Positions 1 through 8,670 of a stretch of DNA of 64,000 nucleotides are shown here, piece after piece. Position numbers and translations under genes: made by a program. Origin of the DNA: DALYJJ01 sp031969915. Its GTDB lineage: Bacteria > Acidobacteriota > Terriglobia > Bryobacterales > Bryobacteraceae. The stretch's first letter is position 1. Each line of letters begins with the position of its first letter. The notes beneath the pieces are model-generated. The model was not told the DNA's origin and ran no database searches. It saw nothing but the letters and a program-made list of their open reading frames with translations. The stretch covers positions 1-64,000 of the forward strand of contig DALYJJ010000018.1 of NCBI GenBank assembly GCA_031969915.1. Reading direction: 5' to 3'.

Positions 1-453
1 CGCGGGAACCTCGATGTCGAGTCGCGCACGAAACCCGCTTTCGGTCGAGTGCAGTCGATGAGCACCTGCCGATTCGATCGCTTGGGCGAGCCGGGCCAGA
101 GTCCTGTGTAGGGGAATCGCGATCGCCGCAGAGATCCCAGCCGACCTCAGCGCCGCTGACGACAGGATAGATATCTGTACCGACTCAGCACGCTCGACAA
201 TAGCGACGTGAAGGGGAAAGAACAACGCCGCGGCGGAGTCGCCAACCAAACCTTCCAGGAGCAGGAACGGGCAAGCGACGCCCAGCACCAGAGTCCTCGC
301 CAAGCGCACGCCGGACTCACGGCGAACCTCACCTGCGAGATCGAATTCGAAGCAGATATCGAGGCTGCCGTTCTTGAGAGCGCGCCGTAAGCGTTCGCAG
401 ACAGCGCTGTGGGGCACGTTCATGACCCAGTCCGAATTCCATCCGTTCTGCAT
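1..453 (-). CDS. DUF302 domain protein, cut by the window edge
   Basis: An open frame runs from an ATG at 453 off the left edge with no stop, about 151 codons with high GC at third positions. The reading (a VPHSAVCERLRRAL stretch near the start, then TLVLGVACPFLLLEGL and AALFFPLHVAIVERAE) follows the DUF302 pattern of an amphipathic helix, a strand, a GxCxP turn and a LPLxVxVxE strand. DUF302 proteins are small, function unknown, and often sit among metal-resistance or sulfur genes. It lies 115 nt downstream of the Met-rich propeller gene on the same strand, so the two may be cotranscribed. An alternative ATG is at 423. The family call is by eye; the C-terminus is missing. Confidence 0.6.
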   Translation of the reverse strand, partial: MQNGWNSDWVMNVPHSAVCERLRRALKNGSLDICFEFDLAGEVRRESGVRLARTLVLGVACPFLLLEGLVGDSAAALFFPLHVAIVERAESVQISILSSAALRSAGISAAIAIPLHRTLARLAQAIESAGAHRLHSTESGFRARLDIEVPA

Positions 454-568
454 TGTGAGAAACCCCAGGGAGGTGTACAGCAATCGAGAGTCCAGGCCCA
501 AAGACAGACCCGGCGGCCTTATGAGGGCAACGCCGGGTCGGTTGGCAGCGGGAGCCAAGCGAAATGGA

Positions 569-1375
569 TCAATTGGCAGGCATGCCGACTCGCGCCTCCG
601 CGAGCTTTAAGCGGAACCGCAGGCGGCCGTCGGGATTGAAGGCATACAGATACTTCTCGCCGGCGGTCATGGAGTCGTCGTCGCCCGAATCGCTGCCGCT
701 TCGCGCGCCACGCTCGAAACCGGTCGTGTAGACCACGTAGTTGCCGGTTTCGTCGGCTGCAACGCGAGGCGTGGACAAAACGTCGGACTCGACCTCAATG
801 GTCGTGGCGATGCGCGCGGAGAACGGATCGGAAGCGATGACGAGGAGCCGAGCCTTTCCCGTCCCGCTGCTGCCCGGGTTCATCATGCCACCGCCGGTCT
901 GGGTCGCCATCGAGAACTCGGACACGGTGAGAAAGATCCGGCCATCCTTGGCGAGCGCGGGATCGGAAACCATCCCGCCAGTGATCTGCAGCCGCCATCG
1001 GGCAGACCCGTCCCGAGCGTTAACCGCCATGAGTTCTTGCCGGAGCTGGTTCGGCGGATTATTGTTGGGTGAGGTCTGGGAAACGGTACGGACGACATAC
1101 GCGGTTCCGTCGGGGCCGACCGCCGGGCCGTCCATCATCTCGCGGCCGCCCATGCCCATATTCATCGCGTTCATGACCGCGGTACCCATGCCTTGGCCCA
1201 TCCCTTGGCCTTGGTGCATTCCATTGTTCTGCCCCGGCCCCATCGGATTGCCGGGGCTGTTGGGACCCATCATGCCGCCGCCCATTTGCGCGAAGACCGC
1301 GACGCCGAGGATCAGGACGAGCGCCACGCACCGCACGAGAGTGCGGATCGGATCGGAAGAGGATTGAAGTTTCAT
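569..1375 (-). CDS. Exported Met/Gly-rich beta-propeller-like protein
   Basis: 268 residues. ATG 1375 is chosen because AAGGAGAA lies six bases upstream; a longer frame to 1459 has no such site. Residues 1-30 form a signal peptide (charged start, LVLILGVAVFA). Residues 31-80 are a low-complexity segment dominated by Met, Gly, Asn and Gln (GGGMMGPN, GMGQGMG). The rest resembles PQQ/WD40-like propeller blades (AVGPDGTAYVV, AVNARDGSARWRL, LAKDGRIFLTVSEF, YLYAFNPDGRLRFRL). It is short for a closed propeller, with about three or four blades. Met-rich segments in exported proteins commonly bind Cu(I) or Ag(I); with the copper efflux genes nearby a periplasmic metal-binding role is inferred. Confidence 0.75.
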   Translation of the reverse strand: MKLQSSSDPIRTLVRCVALVLILGVAVFAQMGGGMMGPNSPGNPMGPGQNNGMHQGQGMGQGMGTAVMNAMNMGMGGREMMDGPAVGPDGTAYVVRTVSQTSPNNNPPNQLRQELMAVNARDGSARWRLQITGGMVSDPALAKDGRIFLTVSEFSMATQTGGGMMNPGSSGTGKARLLVIASDPFSARIATTIEVESDVLSTPRVAADETGNYVVYTTGFERGARSGSDSGDDDSMTAGEKYLYAFNPDGRLRFRLKLAEARVGMPAN

Positions 1376-2073
1376 ATCGGTTCTCCTTAAGAAAGCCTTT
1401 GAGGCCTTGATGTCGTTTTCAAGCGCAGATGTCGTGCCAGTCCGGCTCCGCAGAAACACAACGGGTTACAGAGCTCGGCTGGTGTCCGGCGCAGCGAAGG
1501 GGGCACAGTACCGTGCCCCTGAGTTCCCAAGAGCGGTCTTCACCCTCGAGGCGGTGCTAGCAAGGGAGCGCTCATCGAAAAAGTCAGCACCGTCCTTCAG
1601 AGACTTTGAGCAAGGAGCCTGCAGAGAGAATCGCATCCGTGGCGAATGAACCATCGTGAGGTTGAAAGGTGGCCGATGGTCAGTCGGAGGAGCCAACCAT
1701 CGGCCCAGGGTCTCGTTGCCCGGAGGAAGCAACGAGGACCGGCTACGGACACCGACGCGCAGGAGAGGCCTCGGCGCTCGCAGCCTTGTCAAGACATCAA
1801 CAGGCTTGCACGCGCCGCACCGTTTGCCAGTTTCACGCAGTCGGGCCGCGCCTGAACCGGCGCTCTGGCCAACTGACCTGCGTTTCCGCTCGCCAACTAC
1901 CGAGCTGCGATTCCATCGATGGCGAATCTTGTCCCGGGTTGCGCACTCACTGTGCAATTTTGGGCAGCCGGAGCCGGCCTGGCCGTCGTTTCGGTTGCCC
2001 GATGGCCGACTCCGGGTTTGCGCACGGCCGAAAGTGGCCCCATTCGTGCTCCCCAAAAAGGCCGGAGAAAAAC
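1376..2073. other. Gene-free region with two adjacent stem-loops
   Basis: About 700 nt between divergently transcribed genes. No frame in it reads like a protein. Its one clear structure is a pair of perfect hairpins at 1671-1736, described separately. It presumably also carries the promoters for the propeller gene (minus) and the small helical-protein gene (plus), but no convincing -35/-10 or -24/-12 pair was recognised. Confidence 0.6.
1650..1736 (+). ncRNA. Possible structured RNA: consecutive hairpins with GGAGGA loops
   Basis: Hairpin A: 1671-1680 (GGCCGATGGT) pairs perfectly with 1696-1705. Its 15-nt loop contains GGAGGAG. Hairpin B: 1712-1719 (CTCGTTGC) pairs perfectly with 1729-1736. 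Its 9-nt loop is CCGGAGGAA. Upstream, 1650-1656 (ACCATCG) can instead pair with 1674-1680, so the segment has two mutually exclusive folds. GGA in hairpin loops is the hallmark of CsrA/RsmA-binding RNAs, and alternative pairing is typical of attenuators. The next plus-strand gene begins 340 nt downstream. The structures are visible; that the region is transcribed is inference. Confidence 0.3.
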
Positions 2074-2469
2074 ATGTCTCGCCATCCAGTCGATCGCCGA
2101 AGCTGGCTTGTCATCGCAATCGGAGTCTTCTTGACGGATGCCCGCGGACTGCTGGCGCAGTCGAAGAGAAAACGCCTCAAACGGAAAGAGCTCAAGAAGT
2201 GGATCACGGAAGCTCGGACGGCCGACGAACACTTGGCGATTGCCGCCTACTTCCGCGACGAAGCCGCTCGCTACATAGAGGAGCAGCGAGAACATGAAGC
2301 CATGCGCCGGGAGTACGAGCGTGACCCCGCCCGATTCCCAAGCAAGTACCCGACGATGGCCGACCACTGCCGAAGCCTCGAGGGCTACGCCGGACTGAGC
2401 GCCCAACGGGCGCTGGCGATGGCTGAGAAACACGAGGAGATCGCCCGGGAACTGGTAGGGAAGCAGTGA
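2074..2469 (+). CDS. Small exported helical protein, paralogue A
   Basis: 131 residues. ATG 2074 follows a GGAG-containing site (CCGGAGAAAAAC). Residues 1-25 are a signal peptide (RRSWLVIAIGVFLTDARGLLA). The mature part is almost entirely charged alpha-helix. It shares an architecture with the protein at 16358-16765: K-x3-lysine-rich start, T-x-(D/E)-(D/E)-H, A-x2-F, EH-x-A-x3-EY-x-R-x-P, then HCR, MAxxHExxA. The conserved His and Cys (EHEA, DHCR, EKHEE) could bind metal. Function unknown. Its position at the left side of a copper efflux region, with the paralogue on the right, suggests a periplasmic metal-related role. Not assigned to a named family. Confidence 0.75.
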   Translation: MSRHPVDRRSWLVIAIGVFLTDARGLLAQSKRKRLKRKELKKWITEARTADEHLAIAAYFRDEAARYIEEQREHEAMRREYERDPARFPSKYPTMADHCRSLEGYAGLSAQRALAMAEKHEEIARELVGKQ

Positions 2470-2491
2470 GAGCGAAGGCTAACTGCGGCCC

Positions 2492-2926
2492 TCAGTGCCT
2501 CTTCCGCCCCCCGATCCCAATCTCTTTGAGAGCAGCTTCCATGTCGGCCAAGCAGCGGTCTTCACAAGCATCCGGTGGTGAGAAGTAATCGACGCGGTGC
2601 ATGAGCCGAATCACGAGGACTACCTCGCTGGGCCCTCGGCCGTCGGAATGGAGGGATCTGTCAAAGGGTTCGATCTCGCAGACCGACGGCCGGACTTCGG
2701 CGGGGATCACAGCCTCGGCGATAGCCCTGAGGTCCGCGAAAGTCTCCAGGCAGGCGGCACACCCAGGCGTCTGGCTGGAATGCCCATGGTCATGGGTACC
2801 GTGAAGCTCAAGATCGAAGCCGACGACGACACGGTACCCTTCGTGGACCTCCCAATGGGGCCAAATCTCGTAGCGGATGGTATGCCGTTGCGCTCTTGCT
2901 CGAAGTTGTTCGCCCGGGTTCAACAT
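2492..2926 (-). CDS. Hypothetical protein with His-rich and CxxC motifs
   Basis: 144 residues, converging on the helical-protein gene (22 nt between ends). ATG 2926 is preceded by GGGAGGAA at a spacing of about ten. The frame stays open further upstream, but that stretch reads like noise (Arg/Pro/His-rich). The body alternates strands and helices (GYRVVVGFDLELHG, CLETFADLRAIAEAVIP, EVVLVIRLMHRVDYF). It carries HGTHDHGHSS followed by a CAAC pair, plausible metal ligands. No family was recognised. In this island a metal-binding accessory role is possible. Soluble; no signal peptide seen. Confidence 0.6.
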   Translation of the reverse strand: MLNPGEQLRARAQRHTIRYEIWPHWEVHEGYRVVVGFDLELHGTHDHGHSSQTPGCAACLETFADLRAIAEAVIPAEVRPSVCEIEPFDRSLHSDGRGPSEVVLVIRLMHRVDYFSPPDACEDRCLADMEAALKEIGIGGRKRH

Positions 2927-3175
2927 GACGCATCGTTCCTCCCTATCGAAATCCGAGAGAGCAAGCGGGCATCCAACCGCCGCATTCTCGCGGAGGAAGG
3001 CGGGACAGACCGGTGGCCGCACTTCGGCTCGATTTTGGCGTGTTCCAGGGGGGCCAGTTGGTGTGCCGAATTCGGCAAGGTGTCTGCCGCCCAGCTTCTG
3101 AACATCGTGCCACCGATTGAGAGCGTTCGGATGGCTTTCGGCGTGCATCATGAGAAATACGAAAGGGGAACGCTC

Positions 3176-3499
3176 ATGAGCCGAAAATCGATGACGAACG
3201 GACCTCAGGCGAGAGAGACGATCTTCCGAGTCCACGCCCCGGGCGCGCGCTCGGTGTGCTTGGCAGGCACTTTCAATGATTGGGATCCAGCGACCCACTC
3301 GATGGAAGAGGAGGCGGGGGGAGATTGGGTATTGGCCGTGCTGATCGAGCCGGGCCGGCACGAGTATAAGTTCATCGTGGACGGAGTATGGTGCTGCGAT
3401 CCTGCCGCTGACGATGCTGCCGTCCCCGTTTGTGTGCCGAATGGCGTGGGTTCTCACAACCTCAGTTTGGAGGTTCCCGGTTCGAGCGGTGATTCGTAG
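3176..3499 (+). CDS. Stand-alone AMPK/isoamylase-type glycogen-binding (CBM48) domain
   Basis: 107 residues. ATG 3176 has AAGGGGAA just upstream. The domain covers almost the whole protein: FRVHAPGARSVCLAGTFNDWDP is followed by WVLAVLIEPGRHEYKFIVDG and a DP turn, the classic E-set fold of AMPK-beta and branching-enzyme N-termini. The FNDW motif and the (H/R)EYKFIVDG strand are the family's carbohydrate-binding landmarks. Such single-domain proteins are common in bacteria, often beside regulators or glycogen enzymes, with unknown roles. Nothing in the immediate context is a glycogen gene. Cytoplasmic; binding of alpha-glucan is inferred from the fold only. Confidence 0.8.
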   Translation: MSRKSMTNGPQARETIFRVHAPGARSVCLAGTFNDWDPATHSMEEEAGGDWVLAVLIEPGRHEYKFIVDGVWCCDPAADDAAVPVCVPNGVGSHNLSLEVPGSSGDS

Positions 3500-3798
3500 C
3501 AACAGGCGGCTTGAGCCCCGCGCCAGGGTCGCTGCTTTTTCGGGTGTGGTTGAGTGCCTCGGCTCGCTGCTCCGGGGAACAAGGTATTTCCTCCGCAGGC
3601 AGGCGGCCAGATTGCCAGGGGTGCTCGGCGAGTGCATCTGATGGCCGTGAGCACCGCGGACTCAGCCAAGCCTTCGAACATTACTACCATTTGGGCGGCA
3701 GCCGCGTCGATGGTCGGGGCGTAGGCCTTGCCGCAGCAGGCCACAGCGTCGCGGAGCGCCTGGATCACCTGTTCCAGCGGCGTCTCCCGCAGGCGCAC
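3454..3798 (-). CDS. Possible small protein downstream of the response regulator
   Basis: A GTG-initiated frame of 114 codons beginning 22 nt after the sigma54 regulator. The first 55 residues (LEQVIQALRDAV, AAAAQMVVMFEGLAES) read like a helical protein. The remainder is Pro/Arg-rich and overlaps the end of the convergent CBM48 gene, so the real product may be shorter or the region may be non-coding. No ribosome-binding site or family is evident. The 320-nt interval 3500-3819 contains nothing else recognisable. Confidence 0.25.
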   Translation of the reverse strand: MRLRETPLEQVIQALRDAVACCGKAYAPTIDAAAAQMVVMFEGLAESAVLTAIRCTRRAPLAIWPPACGGNTLFPGAASRGTQPHPKKQRPWRGAQAACCYESPLEPGTSKLRL

Positions 3799-3819
3799 CC
3801 CGGATGACCGGGAGAGAGG

Positions 3820-5192
<1,373 letters not shown>

Positions 5193-5196
<4 letters not shown>

Positions 5197-6293
5197 GCCG
5201 ATTCCCCCCGAGTCTGCGGGAAGAAGAGCGAAAACGTCATGCCGCGAGACTCGTTCCTGGTCACGCTGACCGTTCCTCCCAACTGTCGTACGATCTGATG
5301 TACAACGGACAGGCCGAGCCCCGTGCCCGTATCCTTGGTCGTGAAAAACGGATCGAAGATCTTGTCGATGTGTTCGGCGGCCACGCCAACTCCCTCGTCC
5401 TTCACTTCGATGAGGACTCCGTCGTCCAACTCGCGAGCGGTCAGGTCGATCTGACCTCCGTCCGGCATCGCCTGCGCGGCGTTGATCGTGAGATTGAGGA
5501 TCACCTGGGCTATTTGCTCTTCGTCCGCCCACAGCGGCGGAAGGCGCTCGGCAGTGTTGCGTTTGAAGCGGATCTCTTTGCCCGCGGAATGCTTCACCAA
5601 CTCGATCACGGAATCGAGCACACGGGGGATGTTGACTTCGCGCCATTCAGGGTGCCGGGGCCGCGCGAAGTCGAGGAGATTCGTCAGTAGCCTGTTGAGC
5701 CGCGCGCATTCTTTCCGCACGATCCCCATGGTCTCGGCGAGGACTTCTTCCGGCCGCTCGGCCGCTTCCACCACCTCGGCGGCTCCATCGATGCTCGCTA
5801 ACGGATTGCGGATTTCGTGAGCCAGACCGGCAGCGAGTTGACCGATGGCCGACAGCCGGTCGGCGCGTTTGACCTGCTCGAAGGTGTCCTGGAGTTCCCG
5901 GTACACCTGGCTCAGCTTTTGCGCCGTGGACTGGAGCTCCGCGCGTCGGCGCCGCTCCCGGTCCGAAAGCACCCCCGTCACCGCACCGACGGCCAGGAAC
6001 ATGAAGATCTCCGCGTACTGCTCCATCGCATAGTGCTCTTCGTGCGACCACGTCATCAGAATGTGCGGGACGTAAAGGAGAGCGGCGGCGAAACCCGCCG
6101 CCAAACCTCCGAGCCATCCGAAAGCGATGGCCGCGTAGACCACTGGGATGTAATAGAGCCGCTGGAAGATCCCATGCCAGAGCCGGTACTCGGGTGGCGT
6201 CAGGTAGTGCCCGGCGCTTGTAACGGCGATGCCCGCGACAACCAGCGCGAGCGACCGCCAGGTGGCCGTCCGGCGTTCAACGGCGGCGCTCAT
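5193..6293 (-). CDS. Membrane sensor histidine kinase
   Basis: 366 residues from ATG 6293, chosen because it lies just after the preceding gene's stop; an in-frame ATG at 6377 would overlap that gene by 59 nt and has no good ribosome-binding site. About four membrane segments (residues 13-110) form an integral sensor with almost no periplasmic loop. A coiled coil follows, then the HisKA H-box with H159 (GLAHEIRNPLASI) and a HATPase domain with N, D and G boxes (LNLTINAAQAM, VKDEGVGV, TGTGLGLSVV). It phosphorylates the regulator encoded immediately downstream. No PAS domain is seen. The signal is unknown; the membrane-embedded sensor may detect envelope stress or metal. Confidence 0.9.
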
Positions 6294-6318
6294 GACCGCC
6301 TCGTGGAGTCCGCGATGC

Positions 6319-7149
6319 TCACGGCGAGACTCCGGCCGTGGCGAAAACGACTTTGCCTGTTCGATGGGTGGAGTCATCCCTAGTTCGTACTTCGAGCCCG
6401 CCTAGCCTTCGTTCTCCGAGATATTGAGCAGCTAGGACGGCTGGAACATAGGCTTGCGTTTCTCGGGGCAGCAACCCCGCGTCGGCCAGCCGCCAGAAGT
6501 CCGTCGTCTGTCCCTTTCTGACCGCCTCTTGAACTGTACGTTCACCCGCGTTGTAGGCCGCGAGCGCGAGCGGCCAGTCACCAAACCTACCATAGAGAAG
6601 CTTTAGATAGCGGGCTGCGGCCCGGGTCGACTTAGCGGGGTCGTTTCGCTCATCCGGTCCTTCGATCCGGAGGCCGAACGCTGCGGCGGTCTCGGGGATG
6701 AACTGCCAGATGCCGACCGCGTTCTTTGCCGAGCGCGCTAGCGGGTTGTAGCCGCTTTCAATGAGTCCGACCCAAAGCAATTCCCGAGGCAGCCCTTCCT
6801 GATCGAACACCTGCTCGATCAGCGCCCGGTAGGTTTCCAGCCGCCTCCGCGAAGCCTGCCAGTGCTTGGCCCCCGATCCTGCAGTGAAGTACTCGACGAA
6901 GTTCGCCACGATGGGGTGCGGCACTTTGCTGCCGGCGTACGGATTATCCAATGGAGCGCTCGCGGACGTTTCCCTGGTCGCAGCAGCCGAGCGGCCGAGT
7001 CTCTCCGCTTCCGAGCGGATCAGCAGTTCATCGAGGACCTGTGCCCACTGGGGAGTTTCGGTATCGGCAAGCGCAAGACCAGCGCTCGGCCCGAGGAACA
7101 GCCAGCCCAGGAACAGGCGCAGAATCGTCACAGTCGGGACAGATTGCAT
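6319..7149 (-). CDS. Lytic transglycosylase (SLT family, MltD-like)
   Basis: 276 residues from ATG 7149 (a TTG four codons upstream is less likely). Signal peptide about 1-28 (LRLFLGWLFLGPSAGLALA). The SLT domain covers about 100-230: ESGYNPLARSAKNAVGIWQF carries the catalytic Glu, followed by ARYLKLLYGRFGDWPLALAAYNAGE. These are the standard goose-lysozyme-like motifs of MltD/MltC enzymes that cleave peptidoglycan to 1,6-anhydromuropeptides. No LysM repeats are present. The kinase gene begins 25 nt downstream, so wall remodelling is probably coexpressed with the sensor system, possibly to open peptidoglycan for the efflux complex. Confidence 0.88.
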   Translation of the reverse strand: MQSVPTVTILRLFLGWLFLGPSAGLALADTETPQWAQVLDELLIRSEAERLGRSAAATRETSASAPLDNPYAGSKVPHPIVANFVEYFTAGSGAKHWQASRRRLETYRALIEQVFDQEGLPRELLWVGLIESGYNPLARSAKNAVGIWQFIPETAAAFGLRIEGPDERNDPAKSTRAAARYLKLLYGRFGDWPLALAAYNAGERTVQEAVRKGQTTDFWRLADAGLLPRETQAYVPAVLAAQYLGERRLGGLEVRTRDDSTHRTGKVVFATAGVSP

Positions 7150-7349
7150 GCCACTTGCCAATCCTTGTGTCTGCTCTCAAGGTCGGGATTCCTTCAGAAA
7201 TTGAGGGCCCCCCGCCAACGGAACCTAGCCCGGGGTGGCGAATCCTGGACAGTCGTAGCCCGAGATTCTCCAATCCGCCAGCGCCGCCCTTCCGGAGGTC
7301 TCGACCGTTCACGGCGCGTTTTCAACGACATCACGGTAGTCCTGGGGCA

Positions 7350-7364
7350 TGGCCCGGCGATTGC
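7350..7364 (+). promoter_or_regulatory. Sigma54-like -24/-12 promoter in front of cusC
   Basis: TGGCCCGGCGATTGC matches the TGGCACG-N4-TTGC consensus except for one base. The invariant GG (7351-7352) and GC (7363-7364) are exactly ten bases apart. Transcription would begin near 7376, at or just before the proposed cusC start. The divergent gene cluster encodes a sigma54 activator, which makes the match more meaningful. It is a single match found by eye. Confidence 0.45.
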
Positions 7365-7377
7365 CTTTTTCTGGGCA

Positions 7378-8661
7378 GTGCCGACCCGCGAAACCCTTCT
7401 GGCCCATTCCTCTCGCACGGTGTGTTTTCTCGCGGCGGTGACCGCCTGCGCTGCCGTCCTGACCGCGCAGCCGGCGGCCTCGGATTTGGGCGACCTCATG
7501 GCGGAGGCGCTGCGCTCGAATCCCGAGATCGTGGCCGCGCAGAAGCGCTACGAGGCTTCACGGCAGCGGCCGACGCAGGTGAGCAGTCTCCCGGATCCGA
7601 TGTTCTCTCCCGGCTACAACAGCAATGGACGGCCGTGGCCCGGCGCCGCCCTGGGCGTTGAGCCCACGAGCCAGATTGGCTTCATGGTGTCGCAGGAGTT
7701 GCCCTTTCCAGGCAAGCGCAAGCTCGCGGGCGACATGGCGGTCAAGGAGGCAGAGGCCGAGTGGCAGCAATACCAGCAAGTACAACTGAGTGTGGTAGCG
7801 CGGCTGAAGCAGGCCTACTATCGGCGTTCTTATGCGTTTTCCGCAGTGGATGTCCTGGACAGGAACCTGGAATTGCTCCGGAAGTTCCTGCGCATCACGG
7901 AAGCCCGCTACTCTGTGGGCAAAGCCGCACAGCAGGACATCTATAAGGCCCAAACACAGATCTCGATTCTCGAGACGAAAAAGGTCCAATTGCAGCGCGA
8001 GAAGCGCGCGCGCGAGGCCGAGATCAACAGCCTTGTGAATCGGCCTCCCGGCTCCCCGCTGGACCGGCCCGCCGCCCTCACCCCAATTCCGGTGCCCACC
8101 CAGCTTGAAGAGTTGTACACGGCGGCACGGGAGAACTCACCGATGCTGCGCCGCGACGAGAAGATGATCCAGCGCGCCGAGGTCGCGGTGAACATGGCGC
8201 GCAAAGCATACTATCCCGACGTCACGCTGAACGGCGGCTACTACAACATGGGGCGCATGCCCGACATGTTCATGTTCCGGGCGGACTTCAAGATCCCGCT
8301 GTACTACTTCCGCAAGCAGCGAGCCGCGGTAGTGGAGCAGGCCCAGACGCTCGTTCAATCCCGGAAGACCTACGAAGCCACGAATCAAGGGATCCACTTC
8401 CGCATCCAGGACGACTATCTGATGAGCCAGACCTCCGAACAGTTGGTCCGGCTCTACGGACAGACGGTGATCCCGCAAGCGAGTCTGGCGCTCGAATCGT
8501 CACTCACGTCTTACGAAACCGGCGCCGTCGATTTCCTCACTGTTTTCATGAACTACATCACCGTCGTCGAGTACGAGATGAACTACTACGAAGAGTTGCA
8601 GAACTTCTACCTGGCGTTGGCACGGCTGGAGGAGATGACGGCCCGGCGGCTGACTCCCTAA
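7378..8661 (+). CDS. cusC: TolC/CusC-family outer membrane efflux protein
   Basis: About 427 residues. No ATG lies near the N-terminus; GTG 7378 gives a signal peptide (TRETLLAHSSRTVCFLAAVTACAAVLTAQ). GTG 7420 is the alternative if transcription starts at about 7376. Two OEP repeats form the trimeric barrel and alpha-tunnel: the first has ALRSNPEIVAAQKRYEASRQ and QELPFPGKRKL, the second SPMLRRDEKMIQRAEVAVNMARKAYYPDVTL. Long coiled segments lie between them. It would be the outer-membrane exit duct of the CusCBA complex. The downstream cusB start is ten bases after its stop, with its ribosome-binding site overlapping this stop codon. Confidence 0.88.
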   Translation: MPTRETLLAHSSRTVCFLAAVTACAAVLTAQPAASDLGDLMAEALRSNPEIVAAQKRYEASRQRPTQVSSLPDPMFSPGYNSNGRPWPGAALGVEPTSQIGFMVSQELPFPGKRKLAGDMAVKEAEAEWQQYQQVQLSVVARLKQAYYRRSYAFSAVDVLDRNLELLRKFLRITEARYSVGKAAQQDIYKAQTQISILETKKVQLQREKRAREAEINSLVNRPPGSPLDRPAALTPIPVPTQLEELYTAARENSPMLRRDEKMIQRAEVAVNMARKAYYPDVTLNGGYYNMGRMPDMFMFRADFKIPLYYFRKQRAAVVEQAQTLVQSRKTYEATNQGIHFRIQDDYLMSQTSEQLVRLYGQTVIPQASLALESSLTSYETGAVDFLTVFMNYITVVEYEMNYYEELQNFYLALARLEEMTARRLTP

Positions 8662-8670
8662 GGAAATCCC

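Noticed and set aside
1466..2056. 196-codon minus-strand frame in the gene-free region
   Set aside because: Ser/Arg/Pro-rich with no domain-like pattern and no ribosome-binding site; it overlies the hairpin segment.
2597..3175. Upstream extension of the CBM48 gene
   Set aside because: The good ribosome-binding site is at 3176 and the extra 193 residues read as noise antisense to the His-rich protein gene.
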